In this document: positions 21,314-30,640 of the stretch, one piece after another | Layout: every line of letters begins with the position of its first letter | Numbering within the stretch: the stretch's first letter is position 1 | Translations under genes and position numbers: made by a program | Notes under the pieces: generated by a model | The model's input: only the letters and a program-made list of their open reading frames with translations | What the model was told of the DNA's origin: nothing | The model's database searches: none | Virus record (IMG/VR): IMGVR_UViG_3300037247_001036 | Span: 1-48,409 of that record | Strand: one strand, 5' to 3' | From: a virus | Length of the DNA: 48,409 nucleotides

Positions 21314-22540
21314 ATGGCTGCTGTAGCGGGTCTCCGCGGCACTGGTGATTGGGGTACGGACGAGCGCCCCAAGAACTTCCGCGAGATGATCCTTTTCAGG
21401 AACCCGAATGGGACCGCTCCCATCTTCGCCCTCTCGGCGAGGATACAGAAGGAGAGCGTGGACGATCCGGAGTTCTCTTGGTGGGATGAGCCGAACAACC
21501 TCATCCGCCTACAGGTTGCCGGCGCCCTGGGCTCTGGAGATACGACAGTTGTCGTAGACTCATTGGATCCGACGGCGGCGAACCCCGACCTGGTGTGGGG
21601 CGTTGCGTCTCACCTCAAGCCGGGCGACCTGTTGCTCGTTGAGCCTGCGACGGATGTTGCCACGTTCGTCAATGAAGTGCTGGAGGTCGTTACCGTGCTC
21701 AGTGACACGTCGTTCACTGTGAAGCGGGGCGCCTCGGGGACATCGGCGAATTCGATCGCCAACGACTTGTTCCTGCTGTTGATCGGCTCGGCGTTCGAGG
21801 AAGGTACGCCTTCTCCGAGGGCCGTGTCTCGTAACCCGATCAAGTACAGCCAGTTTACGCAGATCTGGAAGGACACCTACGAACTGACCGGCACGGCGAA
21901 AGCGACTCGTGCCCGCACTGGCGACGTCATACGCAACGACAAGAAGCGTAAGGCGTTCGACCATTCGCGGAGCATCGAACTCGCAATCCTGTTCGGTCAG
22001 AAGTCGGAGGTCACCGGTCCTGAAGGGAAGCCACTTCGGACGATGGATGGGCTCAGGAACTTCATGCCGTCGAAGACGCAGAACATACTGGCGTCAACGA
22101 CGGTGACGAACTTCCTCAACGCTGTGTTCGAGGTGTTCGACTACGACACTCCGGCAGGTGATGAGCGCATTTGCTTCTGTGGCAATGCCGCGCTCAATGC
22201 CCTGAACCTCATGATCCAGACTGACTCGAACACGCAGATCCAGTTCGGTGGCGTGATCACTCAGTTCGGTATGAACTTCAGGGAGTTCATCCTGCCGCAG
22301 GGTCGGTTGTTCCTGCGGACGCATCCGTTGCTCAACCGTCATGGGCTGTACAAGAACTCGATGTTCCTCATCGACTTCAGTGCACTGCGTTGGCGCCCCT
22401 TGCGAGGTAGGGATACTACCTTCAAGGACAACATCCAGCTTCCCGATGAAGATACGCAGAAAGGCCAGTGGATGACCGAGGCAGGTCTCGAAGTCCGCTA
22501 CGGCGGCCTGACGTGTGGCTACGTCGGCAACATCGCCTAA
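21314..22540 (+). CDS. Major capsid protein (SU10/DUF5309-type)
   Basis: Encodes 408 residues. The order of an N-terminal RPKNFREMILFRNPN section, a beta insertion (GDTTVVVDS; GDLLLVEP), the segment KYSQFTQIWKDTYELTGTA and a C-terminal GGLTCGYVGNIA fits the SU10 major capsid family with an HK97 fold. It follows the scaffold by 19 bases with GGAGG upstream. It should be the most abundant virion protein. No proteolytic maturation site is obvious. Confidence 0.85.
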   Translation: MAAVAGLRGTGDWGTDERPKNFREMILFRNPNGTAPIFALSARIQKESVDDPEFSWWDEPNNLIRLQVAGALGSGDTTVVVDSLDPTAANPDLVWGVASHLKPGDLLLVEPATDVATFVNEVLEVVTVLSDTSFTVKRGASGTSANSIANDLFLLLIGSAFEEGTPSPRAVSRNPIKYSQFTQIWKDTYELTGTAKATRARTGDVIRNDKKRKAFDHSRSIELAILFGQKSEVTGPEGKPLRTMDGLRNFMPSKTQNILASTTVTNFLNAVFEVFDYDTPAGDERICFCGNAALNALNLMIQTDSNTQIQFGGVITQFGMNFREFILPQGRLFLRTHPLLNRHGLYKNSMFLIDFSALRWRPLRGRDTTFKDNIQLPDEDTQKGQWMTEAGLEVRYGGLTCGYVGNIA

Positions 22541-22562
22541 CGCGGCGGGGAAGGAGGAAGCT

Positions 22563-23516
22563 ATGAGTAAGCAAAATCTCGAAGGCGGCACGATGCTTGA
22601 CGTCATTCAAAAGACGTTTAAGATCAAGACGTCTACCGTCACTCTCGCCGACGCCCTCACCTTGACGGCGAAGGACCCGCCTCTCCAGTTCCTTGATCCT
22701 GGAGGATCGGGGCGGACGATCACCCTTCCGGCGGAGGCCGACAGTGTGGGGCTCTTGTTCCTCATGGTCAACACGGCGGATGCTTCGGAGGACCTGACTG
22801 TCCAGGACGACGCCTCTGGAGCGGTGGCGACCATCAGCCAGAATGAGTCTGCCTTCCTTACTTGCGACGGCACGACTTGGAAGGGGATGGTCGCTACCAC
22901 AAGTGCGACGTTGACCGCTGCGAACACGGCGATCACGGATGCTGGAGGGTTCACGTCGGAGACGAATGTGGAGGCGGCACTGCAGGAGATCTATCAGGAT
23001 CTTCTGTCAGTCCAGTCCTTCATTCCAATCTCCCTCATGACCTTCCGGGAGGCGACCAACTTCGACGTCGATAACATCGCAGCGAACGGTGGTATCTTGG
23101 CGAGCGATACGACGCCCGTCCTGGATGCCATCAACGCTGCGACGGACGGTTGCCAGCGGCTCTTGTGGGCCAACACCAACAACGATCAGGTCATCACGCA
23201 GATACCTCTGCCGCCCGATCTGGACGTGACGAAGGACATCGTGCTCCATTTCCGCATCGTTAGCGGAAGCACGACGGACGCCGTTGGGTTCACTGTCGCC
23301 TCGTTCTTCAACGAGGGCGACACGTCGGTCGCGGATACGAGTGGTACGAACCAGACGGCGACCTGGGCGGAGGTCGTGGCAACCATTGCTGCAGCGGACA
23401 TCCCAGCGGGAGCGCAGACGCTCACGATCGGGCTGACTCCTGTGGCACACACCACGGACACGATGGCGATGAGCGCCTGCTGGATCGAATACGGCAGGGC
23501 AATCCTCGGCAGTTAA
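22563..23516 (+). CDS. Capsid decoration or head-fibre-like structural protein
   Basis: Encodes 317 residues from the ATG at 22563 with AGGAGG 6 bases upstream. It has two parts. The N-terminal part holds beta repeats (SGRTITLPAEADSVGLLFL) found in phage fibre and decoration proteins. The C-terminal jelly-roll-like part includes DIVLHFRIVSGSTTDAVGF. Location right after the capsid gene and before a terminator suggests a highly expressed surface protein. The assignment is by position and pattern. Confidence 0.6.
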   Translation: MSKQNLEGGTMLDVIQKTFKIKTSTVTLADALTLTAKDPPLQFLDPGGSGRTITLPAEADSVGLLFLMVNTADASEDLTVQDDASGAVATISQNESAFLTCDGTTWKGMVATTSATLTAANTAITDAGGFTSETNVEAALQEIYQDLLSVQSFIPISLMTFREATNFDVDNIAANGGILASDTTPVLDAINAATDGCQRLLWANTNNDQVITQIPLPPDLDVTKDIVLHFRIVSGSTTDAVGFTVASFFNEGDTSVADTSGTNQTATWAEVVATIAAADIPAGAQTLTIGLTPVAHTTDTMAMSACWIEYGRAILGS

Positions 23517-23525
23517 GGGCGTTGA

Positions 23526-23565
23526 ACCACGGGGATGTCAAATCGATATCCCCGTGGTCTTTTCA
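23526..23565 (+). terminator. Intrinsic terminator after the capsid genes
   Basis: ACCACGGGGAT (23526-23536) pairs perfectly with ATCCCCGTGGT (23548-23558), followed by CTTTTC. It probably lowers expression of the distal late genes relative to the capsid genes. It also resembles hairpins at 13432-13470 and 42946-42980. Confidence 0.85.
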
Positions 23566-23576
23566 AGGAGTTTGAC

Positions 23577-23840
23577 ATGGGCCTGCACATAACTGAACTA
23601 TCAGAAGGTTCCGACACGCCCGAGACTGTTGTGCTTGATCTGACTGATGATGAGGTCAAGAAGTTCAAAGTTGGGCAGAAGGTCACTGTCACGATCAAAG
23701 GCTCCGTTGGGATGCTCTCGGTCCCGCCGCAGGGATCGAGTGAGGAGTTCCCAGCTGAAATGGGTATCCGCATGACGGATAAAACCATCAGGGGTTCCAA
23801 TGTTTTTGCGGAACTTGCTGAAGATGACGAAGAGGAGTAA
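23577..23840 (+). CDS. Small acidic beta-barrel-like protein
   Basis: Encodes 87 residues from the ATG at 23577 with AAGGAG 7 bases upstream. It is beta-rich (VKKFKVGQKVTVTIKGSVG) and ends in an acidic tail (ELAEDDEEE). Such small acidic proteins occur next to capsid genes in other phages. Function unknown. Confidence 0.65.
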   Translation: MGLHITELSEGSDTPETVVLDLTDDEVKKFKVGQKVTVTIKGSVGMLSVPPQGSSEEFPAEMGIRMTDKTIRGSNVFAELAEDDEEE

Positions 23841-23845
23841 AGTAA

Positions 23846-24298
23846 ATGAGCGGCAGCTATGCTACTCCGGCGTTTCAGACGCCAAATGCCTCGGCCTACA
23901 AGGGTATGGTCGAAATCAAGGGAGGCACCGGTCGTCGGATCGAGTTCTACGACTTCCTGTTCGGAGCCAGTGGTACGCCCTCCGACGACACCATCACTTA
24001 CTCGATAATCCGCACGACGGGCACTGCGGGGGCGGGAGCGAGCGTCACGTCCGAAGCCCTCGACCCCGCCGACGTCGCCTCGACGACGACCAATCTCGAA
24101 GACCTCACCACCGAGGCGACCACTGCCGGCATCGAGCTGTTCGAGCTGCCGGTCAACGTGCGTGCGAGTTATCGGTGGGTGGCGGCGCCGAAGGGTGAGA
24201 TCATTGTGGCTGCGACGGCCAACCTCGGTTGTGCCTTCCGGTCGAAGTCGCCCGGCTTCATCCTCCAGACCGACTGCACCGTTCATCACAAAGAGTGA
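23846..24298 (+). CDS. Putative structural protein (beta-rich)
   Basis: Encodes 150 residues with GAGGAG 7 bases ahead. The sequence is Gly/Thr/Ala-rich and beta-like (GGTGRRIEFYDFLFG; ITYSIIRTTGTAGAGASV). It ends with KSPGFILQTDCTVHHKE. It resembles small virion or tail-related proteins. Its stop overlaps the next start (TGATG). Confidence 0.6.
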   Translation: MSGSYATPAFQTPNASAYKGMVEIKGGTGRRIEFYDFLFGASGTPSDDTITYSIIRTTGTAGAGASVTSEALDPADVASTTTNLEDLTTEATTAGIELFELPVNVRASYRWVAAPKGEIIVAATANLGCAFRSKSPGFILQTDCTVHHKE

Positions 24299-24558
24299 TG
24301 CGGCGTCCTGGCGGATACCTTAGCGGCGTTGATCCGACTGGCAGTACCCCACCTGAGTGTGACACGTTCACGTGTGGGCATTGTCAGCGGATCACCTTCG
24401 TGAAACCGCTCTGCGATCCCGCGGACATGGGAGGACTGTGTAAGGTGTGCATGGGCCTCATCTGCTCGAATTGTGTGGGGAAGGACTGTGCTCCCTGGGA
24501 GAAGCAGATGGAAATTGCTGAGGCGCGAGATAGAGCGCTGAGGTCGTATGGAATGTGA
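24298..24558 (+). CDS. Zinc-knuckle protein
   Basis: Encodes 86 residues from the ATG at 24298. Cysteines are arranged CDTFTCGHC, PLCDP, CKVC and CSNCVGKDC, enough for two zinc sites. A charged C-terminal helix follows (EKQMEIAEARDRALRS). Small proteins like this lie among tail genes of many phages, of unknown role. TGATG links it to both neighbours. Confidence 0.65.
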   Translation: MRRPGGYLSGVDPTGSTPPECDTFTCGHCQRITFVKPLCDPADMGGLCKVCMGLICSNCVGKDCAPWEKQMEIAEARDRALRSYGM

Positions 24559-25067
24559 TGCCCTCCCGCCTAGTCATATGCCCAGTCGATGTCACGGTGA
24601 GCCCTGATGGCGTAACTCACCGCGCCCGACGTGTCGACAATATCCCCGATCCAGGTAAACTCCAAGAGGACGGCATAACACCTGTCCAAGATTGTCCTGC
24701 ATCTACAGGCGACTGCATCTCATCGGGCCAACCGGGCGAGGAAAATGATTTTTGCGTTTGTGTGGTTACTGCGATTGACATGTCGGAAATTGATGCAGAC
24801 CCCGACATCATTACGATCTTTGAGGGTGAGGATCAAGCTCCTGGTATATGGCGTTTGTGGATTGAAAACACGCCGAAAGTATTAGGTTGGAAGGCAGGAA
24901 AAGTCAACAAGATCAAAGGCAAACTTAACAAGGAAGGCGTTGTCACCTCTGATCTCACTGAGGATAGTAAGCTTTGGGAATTTGCCAACAGGATCGGACG
25001 GAAGTATGGACCTAATGGAGACGTTCGCACGATAAACCCCGCGAAGAATACAGGTCGGGGGGCTTAG
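24558..25067 (+). CDS. Hypothetical protein, AT-richer fibre module
   Basis: Encodes 169 residues from the ATG at 24558; a GTG at 24555 is alternative. The sequence has a Cys cluster (CPASTGDC, NDFCVCVV) and a beta part (APGIWRLWIENTPKVLGW). The C terminus is basic. The DNA is lower in G+C than the preceding capsid genes. Function unknown; probably a tail or fibre component by position. Confidence 0.55.
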   Translation: MPSRLVICPVDVTVSPDGVTHRARRVDNIPDPGKLQEDGITPVQDCPASTGDCISSGQPGEENDFCVCVVTAIDMSEIDADPDIITIFEGEDQAPGIWRLWIENTPKVLGWKAGKVNKIKGKLNKEGVVTSDLTEDSKLWEFANRIGRKYGPNGDVRTINPAKNTGRGA

Positions 25068-25808
25068 ATGACTGTCGTTATAGATGATGTGTTTACTGTA
25101 GCATTCAATACCGATTTAGTGGATCATACTCCAACGGGTGTGGGAACTGGATATACAGAAATAGAAAACACTGGCACTACAACGGTAGTCGCATTCTGTG
25201 ATGCCGCTAATGACCGGCTTCAATTAACTGCCGATGACGATGATGATCGCAAACTATATACCGCGCAAGGCACTTACACTTCAAACGAGTACGATGTTGA
25301 GATTGAAATCCGAGTCCGGGCGGCAACGTTCAATGACCCATTTTGGCTCTTGGGGAGAACCACGGACTCAAATAACTACTACGCGACGGGAATTGAGAGA
25401 ACCGCTGGAGTTGATGCTTACCTTTTAAAGAAAGTGTCTGGTGTCGTCACTGTTTTGGATTCTGCCGATACTGATAATAATTGGACAGCAACGTCGCTTA
25501 AGCTTGAAATCCGTGATGCTGCCAAAAAACTTTTTTGGGACTCAAGTGGGGGTAAAGATAGCTATTCAGAAATATTAAGTACTGCGGATGATGTTATAAC
25601 TGCCATCGGCGAGGCAGGAATCGCCTGGGGCAATATCCGTGATGCCGGTGATGACGCAGATGCCTCCTGGAAAGTGGACGGTTTCCTCGTCACCGAGGTC
25701 GCTGGGGGGCCACCGCCTGAAACCGAGTTCGGATTACACGCCGTCGAGGCGGGGGTTGCCGGTGCTCAACAAGGTCTCTGTGGGATTGAGGATACGAGGG
25801 TGCCATGA
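25068..25808 (+). CDS. Lectin-like fibre or tail protein
   Basis: Encodes 246 residues. The central section (EYDVEIEIRVRAATFNDPFW, then LLGRTTDSNNYYATGIERT, LKLEIRD) is typical of a concanavalin/LamG-like beta-sandwich. The C-terminal 30 residues look like a linker (GGPPPETEFGLHAVEAG). Clearly A/T-richer than the head genes. A carbohydrate-binding role in host recognition is inferred. Confidence 0.55.
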   Translation: MTVVIDDVFTVAFNTDLVDHTPTGVGTGYTEIENTGTTTVVAFCDAANDRLQLTADDDDDRKLYTAQGTYTSNEYDVEIEIRVRAATFNDPFWLLGRTTDSNNYYATGIERTAGVDAYLLKKVSGVVTVLDSADTDNNWTATSLKLEIRDAAKKLFWDSSGGKDSYSEILSTADDVITAIGEAGIAWGNIRDAGDDADASWKVDGFLVTEVAGGPPPETEFGLHAVEAGVAGAQQGLCGIEDTRVP

Positions 25809-27487
25809 GAATACCATCAGGAGTAACCGACCAATTTATATATTTTGTGGCTGTAGACTCCACGGACTTGAAGACCCGTGAGACTGGGCTAGGGACATTC
25901 ACGGTTTACCGATCTCGGAATGGTGCGGCGGCGGCGGCGATGACCACACCGACGATCAACGAGACAGATAGCTCGAACATGCCGGGTGTTTACGAGCTGC
26001 TTCTCGATGAGGATATGGCTATTGCCGCGGGCAATCAGTCTGAGGAAATAGTATTCCACATCACGCAGGCAAGCATGGCGCCGGTGACACGGACCATCGA
26101 GCTTTATCGTTCCTCTGTGACGCCGGGTGAGACGCTTACGGTGTCGAGCGGCGTGGGGGAGGCCAATATCGCTAGCACTGATGATATTGATCTAAGTGCC
26201 ACGCAGAAGGCGTCCGTCAATACGGAAGTCGATAATGCTATCGAGACCTACAAGCTCGATCATCTGGTCGCAGCGGCGGACGGTGACGATCCGGTTGATG
26301 GCTCAATTATGGCGCATTTGGTCTCCGCAACCGAGGATTGGAGTACGTTTGTTCCGAGTACGGATAGCTTACAAGCTATTCGCGACCAGGGTGATGCGGC
26401 TTGGGTGACAGCACCAAACGATCCTACTGCTGCTGACATTGCTGATGCGGTTTGGAATGAGGCAATTGAAGATCATGATACACAGGGCAACACTGGATGG
26501 ATGGCTGCCCTAGGCGTCTATGCCGGTCCTGATGGGCCTGGGATTTACATCGACTCTGGAGCGGCAAATACCAATACTGTCGTAGGAACGGACGGGACGA
26601 AGATCAATCCTGTTTCAACGTTTGCCGCCGCGAGATCCCTTGCAGATGACATTGGCTCGAAAATCTACTATCTTGAAGGTAACTCCGACATTACTCTCGC
26701 CGCGACCCATACAGACTGGGAATTTATTGGCATTGGGAGTGTAGCCGATAACATTGTGAACCTTGGTTCGCAGGATGTCTCCCGATCGTTGTTCAGAAAC
26801 TTGACCGTTGAAGGAACTCAAGGCGGGGCCGGGCGCATAACCGCAAGGGATTGTGCTCTCCAAGACCCTGGCGCCGGTGATACGACATTGCATATCTTCG
26901 CTGAACGCTGCGGATTTGTGGACAGAATTCAGGTCGATACATCGAACGATAACGTGTTCGACCAGTGTTACTCATTGGTGGCAGGGACAGGTGCTCCTGT
27001 TATCCAGGCTACTGGTGCAGCCGGTACGTTGTCGGTCCGTCATTACAGCGGCGGGCTTGAGTTCGAGACCCTTTCCGCCTCTCACAATGTGACGTGGGAA
27101 GGCATCGGGCAGGTTATTTTCAATGCGGACTGTAACGTGAACGCTAACGTTTCCGTCAGAGGGGTTGGGTCGATCACTGATAACACCGCCGGAATGTCAA
27201 GTCTGACGGAAACCTCACTTATGAACATGACAAAGGTCCTCAGCGAGGTCAATAACGCGCTGGACACGGCGATTTCAGAACTTTCCCAGGGCATACCAAC
27301 GGCGACACCGACCCTGCGCACCGCCGCGATGTTAATGTACATGGCTTTGCGGAACAAGTTGGATGTTGCGACATCGGGCACCGACACCCTGGAAATCCAC
27401 AGCGACGACGGCACTCGGATCGCCCAGAAATTGCTGAACGATGATGGCAGCGATTACTCCGAGGACAAGATGAGTTCGGGGGCGTAG
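25805..27487 (+). CDS. Beta-helix tail fibre or tailspike protein
   Basis: Encodes 560 residues; the ATG overlaps the previous stop (ATGA). The N-terminal 100 residues look like an attachment domain (GVTDQFIYFVAVDS, GLGTFTVYRS). After a linker, residues about 230-450 have the short repeating strands of a right-handed beta-helix (ITLAATHTDWEFIGIGS; RNLTVEGTQGGAGRITARDC). A C-terminal helix follows. This is the likely receptor-binding or polysaccharide-contacting protein; no catalytic residues can be named. Confidence 0.65.
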   Translation: MRIPSGVTDQFIYFVAVDSTDLKTRETGLGTFTVYRSRNGAAAAAMTTPTINETDSSNMPGVYELLLDEDMAIAAGNQSEEIVFHITQASMAPVTRTIELYRSSVTPGETLTVSSGVGEANIASTDDIDLSATQKASVNTEVDNAIETYKLDHLVAAADGDDPVDGSIMAHLVSATEDWSTFVPSTDSLQAIRDQGDAAWVTAPNDPTAADIADAVWNEAIEDHDTQGNTGWMAALGVYAGPDGPGIYIDSGAANTNTVVGTDGTKINPVSTFAAARSLADDIGSKIYYLEGNSDITLAATHTDWEFIGIGSVADNIVNLGSQDVSRSLFRNLTVEGTQGGAGRITARDCALQDPGAGDTTLHIFAERCGFVDRIQVDTSNDNVFDQCYSLVAGTGAPVIQATGAAGTLSVRHYSGGLEFETLSASHNVTWEGIGQVIFNADCNVNANVSVRGVGSITDNTAGMSSLTETSLMNMTKVLSEVNNALDTAISELSQGIPTATPTLRTAAMLMYMALRNKLDVATSGTDTLEIHSDDGTRIAQKLLNDDGSDYSEDKMSSGA

Positions 27488-27715
27488 ATGGCGCTCGATA
27501 GTTTGGAAAAACGGCGTAACGTGCCTGGTGTCGGGCGTCCGTGGATGCGGATGATCCACCCGGTCGCTACGCCAGACGAGCAATGGCGGATGGCTGTGGG
27601 GCTGACTTATGGCGGGAATGCGATAGGGGCGCCGGCAGGCGGCGATGGTACTGATATGCCTTGGTCGCTTCCCACTGTACCGCCGCCATCGCCTTCGCAG
27701 GCTGTAGGTTACTGA
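27488..27715 (+). CDS. Small structural-type protein
   Basis: Encodes 75 residues: basic start (LEKRRNVPGVGRPWMRMIH), then a Gly/Pro-rich tail. It starts 1 base after the preceding stop. The next gene's ATG lies on its stop (TGATG). Function unknown; probably a virion component by position. Confidence 0.55.
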   Translation: MALDSLEKRRNVPGVGRPWMRMIHPVATPDEQWRMAVGLTYGGNAIGAPAGGDGTDMPWSLPTVPPPSPSQAVGY

Positions 27716-28686
27716 TGACTGAACATTGGCTATATCAGATACGAGCGGAGCCGGTCCTCCCTGAGGCCTCGCGGCCAGAGGCGCTTCGTCTGAAGTGGTT
27801 CAAGCCGCTCAACGAGCCGCCAGATGAGATCGAGCGCTACCTCGCCACGCTGTATGATCAATGGGCGGCGCAAGAGGCACTCGTCTTCGGCGTTAACTCG
27901 TGGGATAACAATGCGCAGGCGTGGGACGACTCGACGACGGACTGGGATGGTAATCCAATTGTTCCAGCGCCTGACCTTTCATTCCAGTCTCCGTGGCGTG
28001 AGCCCGTCGCTCCTCTTGAAGAGCTTCACACTTCACTCCATCAGACGACTGCAATTGACCCATTCCATCTGCTAGACCCAGAGCGCACGCAGGTCGATAA
28101 GTGGTATAAGCCACTTAGTGAGCCCGTCTTACCGCTCGACCCGATAGCGCACCTCGATGCCTCGGGTGGGGTACACCAAGGCGAACCTTCGCTGTTCGTC
28201 GTCTCCGAACTCGTCACGATGGACAAGTGGTTTAAGCCACTGTCCGAGCCGGCGGACGAGATCACACCGTTGCCAGAAGGCGCAAAGCAGTCGTTTGTGA
28301 TTGACACGTTGCAACTTCTGCAGCCCGAAAGCATCACGGTAGATAAATGGTTTAAGAACCTCAACGAGCCCGTCCTGCCCCCGTTCGACCCGAACCTACT
28401 CGGGATCAACCACTTCTTCTACGTTCCTGAGCCGATCCTGCTTGAAACGATCACGATGGATAAGTGGTGGAAGCCGCTTCGCGACCCGAGCGAATTAAGG
28501 GACTTGGGTCTGCCCGTGGCACTTATTCCTGCCTTCATCGCCGACGCGCAGCTTTTCTGTCCTCCGTGGGTGCCTGATGCGCCACTAGATGGGGTGTGGT
28601 CGGCGGAGGGTGCGGCGGCGGGGGTTTGGGCGAGTGAAGGTTCGGCGTCGGGGGCGTGGACTGAGGAGAATAAGCCGCCATGTTAA
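27715..28686 (+). CDS. Repeat protein with five DKW[FYW]KPL..P units
   Basis: Encodes 323 residues from the ATG at 27715. Five copies of a short motif recur: LKWFKPLNEP, DKWYKPLSEP, DKWFKPLSEP, DKWFKNLNEP and DKWWKPLRDP. Each is followed by a Pro/Leu-rich spacer of about 45-55 residues. The C terminus has a second small repeat (VWSAEGAAAGVWASEGSA). This looks like a tandem-repeat tail or fibre protein in which each unit may bind the same partner. I do not recognise a family. Confidence 0.65.
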   Translation: MTEHWLYQIRAEPVLPEASRPEALRLKWFKPLNEPPDEIERYLATLYDQWAAQEALVFGVNSWDNNAQAWDDSTTDWDGNPIVPAPDLSFQSPWREPVAPLEELHTSLHQTTAIDPFHLLDPERTQVDKWYKPLSEPVLPLDPIAHLDASGGVHQGEPSLFVVSELVTMDKWFKPLSEPADEITPLPEGAKQSFVIDTLQLLQPESITVDKWFKNLNEPVLPPFDPNLLGINHFFYVPEPILLETITMDKWWKPLRDPSELRDLGLPVALIPAFIADAQLFCPPWVPDAPLDGVWSAEGAAAGVWASEGSASGAWTEENKPPC

Positions 28687-29318
28687 GGGATGATGCTAGG
28701 CAGCGTGTCCAGAACACTCTCGGCTTCCGCACTGATCGAGCGGACGAGATTGTCGATGCGCTCAGAGATGCACAAGTCAACCTTGAGCAAGAACCCGTGC
28801 TGCCTTGGTTCCTAAAGACGGAGGTGACGAGCCAGAGTACGACGGACGGTGAGGAGCGGGTAGTCATTCCGCCGAACTTCCTCCGCGAAAATGACGAGGA
28901 TGCGCTGTGGTACTTCAACGCGAGTGCAACAGACCCTGCAAACGAGTGGACGCCGCTGGCGAAGGACGAGTTGGAGATATTACGAGAGACCCATCCTGGC
29001 TCCGGTTCGCCGCTGGCCTACCACCTCGACGACCTGTACTTCCGCATCTTCCCGACGCCGGACGCTGCATACCTCCTGAAGATCATCCACTATAAGGAGG
29101 CCGCAGTTCTCACATCCAATATCGAGAACGACTGGCTCAAATACTTTCCTTATCTCATGATAGGGGAAGCGGGGCGGCTCATAGCGCCAGGGTTTCGCGA
29201 TGCGCAAGGGAAGGCGACATTCGATGAGTGGGCCATCCAGGGGCGGGAGCGAATGCTCCGCGCTGTGGAAGCTCGTGAACACGCAGGACAACGCTATATT
29301 ATGGGAGGGCCTGACTGA
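28680..29318 (+). CDS. Head-tail adaptor protein (SU10-type, putative)
   Basis: Encodes 212 residues. The N-terminal helices (RQRVQNTLGFRTDRADEIVD), LPWFLKTE, and the later YFRIFPTPDAAYLLKIIHYK strand match what I recall of SU10-type adaptor proteins that bind below the portal. A C-terminal helix precedes the stop, which overlaps the fibre gene start. The matching capsid type supports the call. Confidence 0.6.
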   Translation: MLRDDARQRVQNTLGFRTDRADEIVDALRDAQVNLEQEPVLPWFLKTEVTSQSTTDGEERVVIPPNFLRENDEDALWYFNASATDPANEWTPLAKDELEILRETHPGSGSPLAYHLDDLYFRIFPTPDAAYLLKIIHYKEAAVLTSNIENDWLKYFPYLMIGEAGRLIAPGFRDAQGKATFDEWAIQGRERMLRAVEAREHAGQRYIMGGPD

Positions 29319-30640
29319 TGGCACTCGAAACCGGCACCTTTATTGACGACCTCGTAGACACCAATCCTCCGGGCACTGATCCGAAGAAGGAGGGTGACGA
29401 TCACCTGCGACTGATCAAGTCAATTCTGAAGGGCACATTTCCGGATGCACCGCGAGCGTTCCACTTCCCGAACGCCCCGGCGGCCAAGACGGGGAACTAC
29501 ACGGTCGTTCTGACTGACCAGAACGCGCTGATCACGGTGGATGCGAGTGGGGCGGTGAGGACGGTGACACTGCCGACGTTTGCCTCTGTGTTTGCGGGCT
29601 TCTCGGTGACGATACAGAAGTCGGATACCAGCGTGAATACGGTGACAGTCGATGGCAATGGGGCTGAGACGATCAACGGTGATGCGAATAAGGTGCTGCG
29701 GCGCCCGCACGAGTCGATGACTGTCACCTCCGATGGAAGCGATTGGAAGGTCAGAAGTCGGGGGTTCGACGAGACGGAGTTGATCGAAGGCGCCAATGTG
29801 GCGTCGGCGGCCTCGCCCAATATCTGGGAGGGCGACGGCGACACTCACCATATCACTGGCACCACGACGATCACGGGCTACGCCGCCGCGCCGCAAGCGG
29901 GTGCTCGTAGGTGGCTGATCATGGACGACGCTGTTCAGTTCACAGACAGCGCTACCCTCAATATCCAAGGCGATGCCAACTACACCTCAGTGTTGGACGA
30001 CATCATTGAGGTGTATGCCGAGACGACGACGGTATTCAAACTCGTCATCCACAAGAAGGACGGCACGCCAGTGGTTAGTGGTGCGGGCGGCGATGTTACA
30101 GGCCCTGGTTCGGCCACCAATCGCACTGTTGCACTCTTTGACGGCACCACTGGTAAGTTAATCAAGAACGGCCCCACCAGTCTCACCAGTGGCAATGTCC
30201 TCACGGCCAACGGCACGGGCGCTGATCCGACTTTTCAAGCGCCTGCTGGTGGCCCTTCTCAGGCGACGAAGGCTGCTATCGAGGCGGAGACCGACCAGAA
30301 CACCTATGCGCCGCCTGATCTACTCAAGCATAGTCCTGGTGTGGCCAAGGCGTGGGTTATAATCAGTGACATCGGCGGCTTGGTTGCTGACTATAATGTC
30401 ACGAGCGTAGGTGATGATGGAACTGGGGATTGGGCTATAAATCTAACAACAGCTTTTTCCTCTGCTACTTATGCAGTCGTTGGCGGGCATCGAATGAGTG
30501 GAGTTGCAGTCTCACGCACGCTTGCTATTGATGATCAACTTGCTGGTAGTTTTGGGCTTCGGATGTTCAACGAGACCCCTGCTGATGCTGATCCAGACTC
30601 GGGTGGACAGGCGTATGCAATAGCCTTTGGAGATCAATAA
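29318..30640 (+). CDS. Tail fibre protein
   Basis: Encodes 440 residues. The N terminus (ETGTFIDDLVDTNPPGTDPK, then EGDDHLRLIKSILKGTFP) is the recurring attachment domain of podovirus tail fibres. Beta repeats follow (VTIQKSDTSVNTVTVDGNG). A C-terminal receptor-type domain begins near residue 340. DNA from about 30340 is noticeably richer in A/T than the preceding part, suggesting exchange of the tip. Confidence 0.7.
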   Translation: MALETGTFIDDLVDTNPPGTDPKKEGDDHLRLIKSILKGTFPDAPRAFHFPNAPAAKTGNYTVVLTDQNALITVDASGAVRTVTLPTFASVFAGFSVTIQKSDTSVNTVTVDGNGAETINGDANKVLRRPHESMTVTSDGSDWKVRSRGFDETELIEGANVASAASPNIWEGDGDTHHITGTTTITGYAAAPQAGARRWLIMDDAVQFTDSATLNIQGDANYTSVLDDIIEVYAETTTVFKLVIHKKDGTPVVSGAGGDVTGPGSATNRTVALFDGTTGKLIKNGPTSLTSGNVLTANGTGADPTFQAPAGGPSQATKAAIEAETDQNTYAPPDLLKHSPGVAKAWVIISDIGGLVADYNVTSVGDDGTGDWAINLTTAFSSATYAVVGGHRMSGVAVSRTLAIDDQLAGSFGLRMFNETPADADPDSGGQAYAIAFGDQ

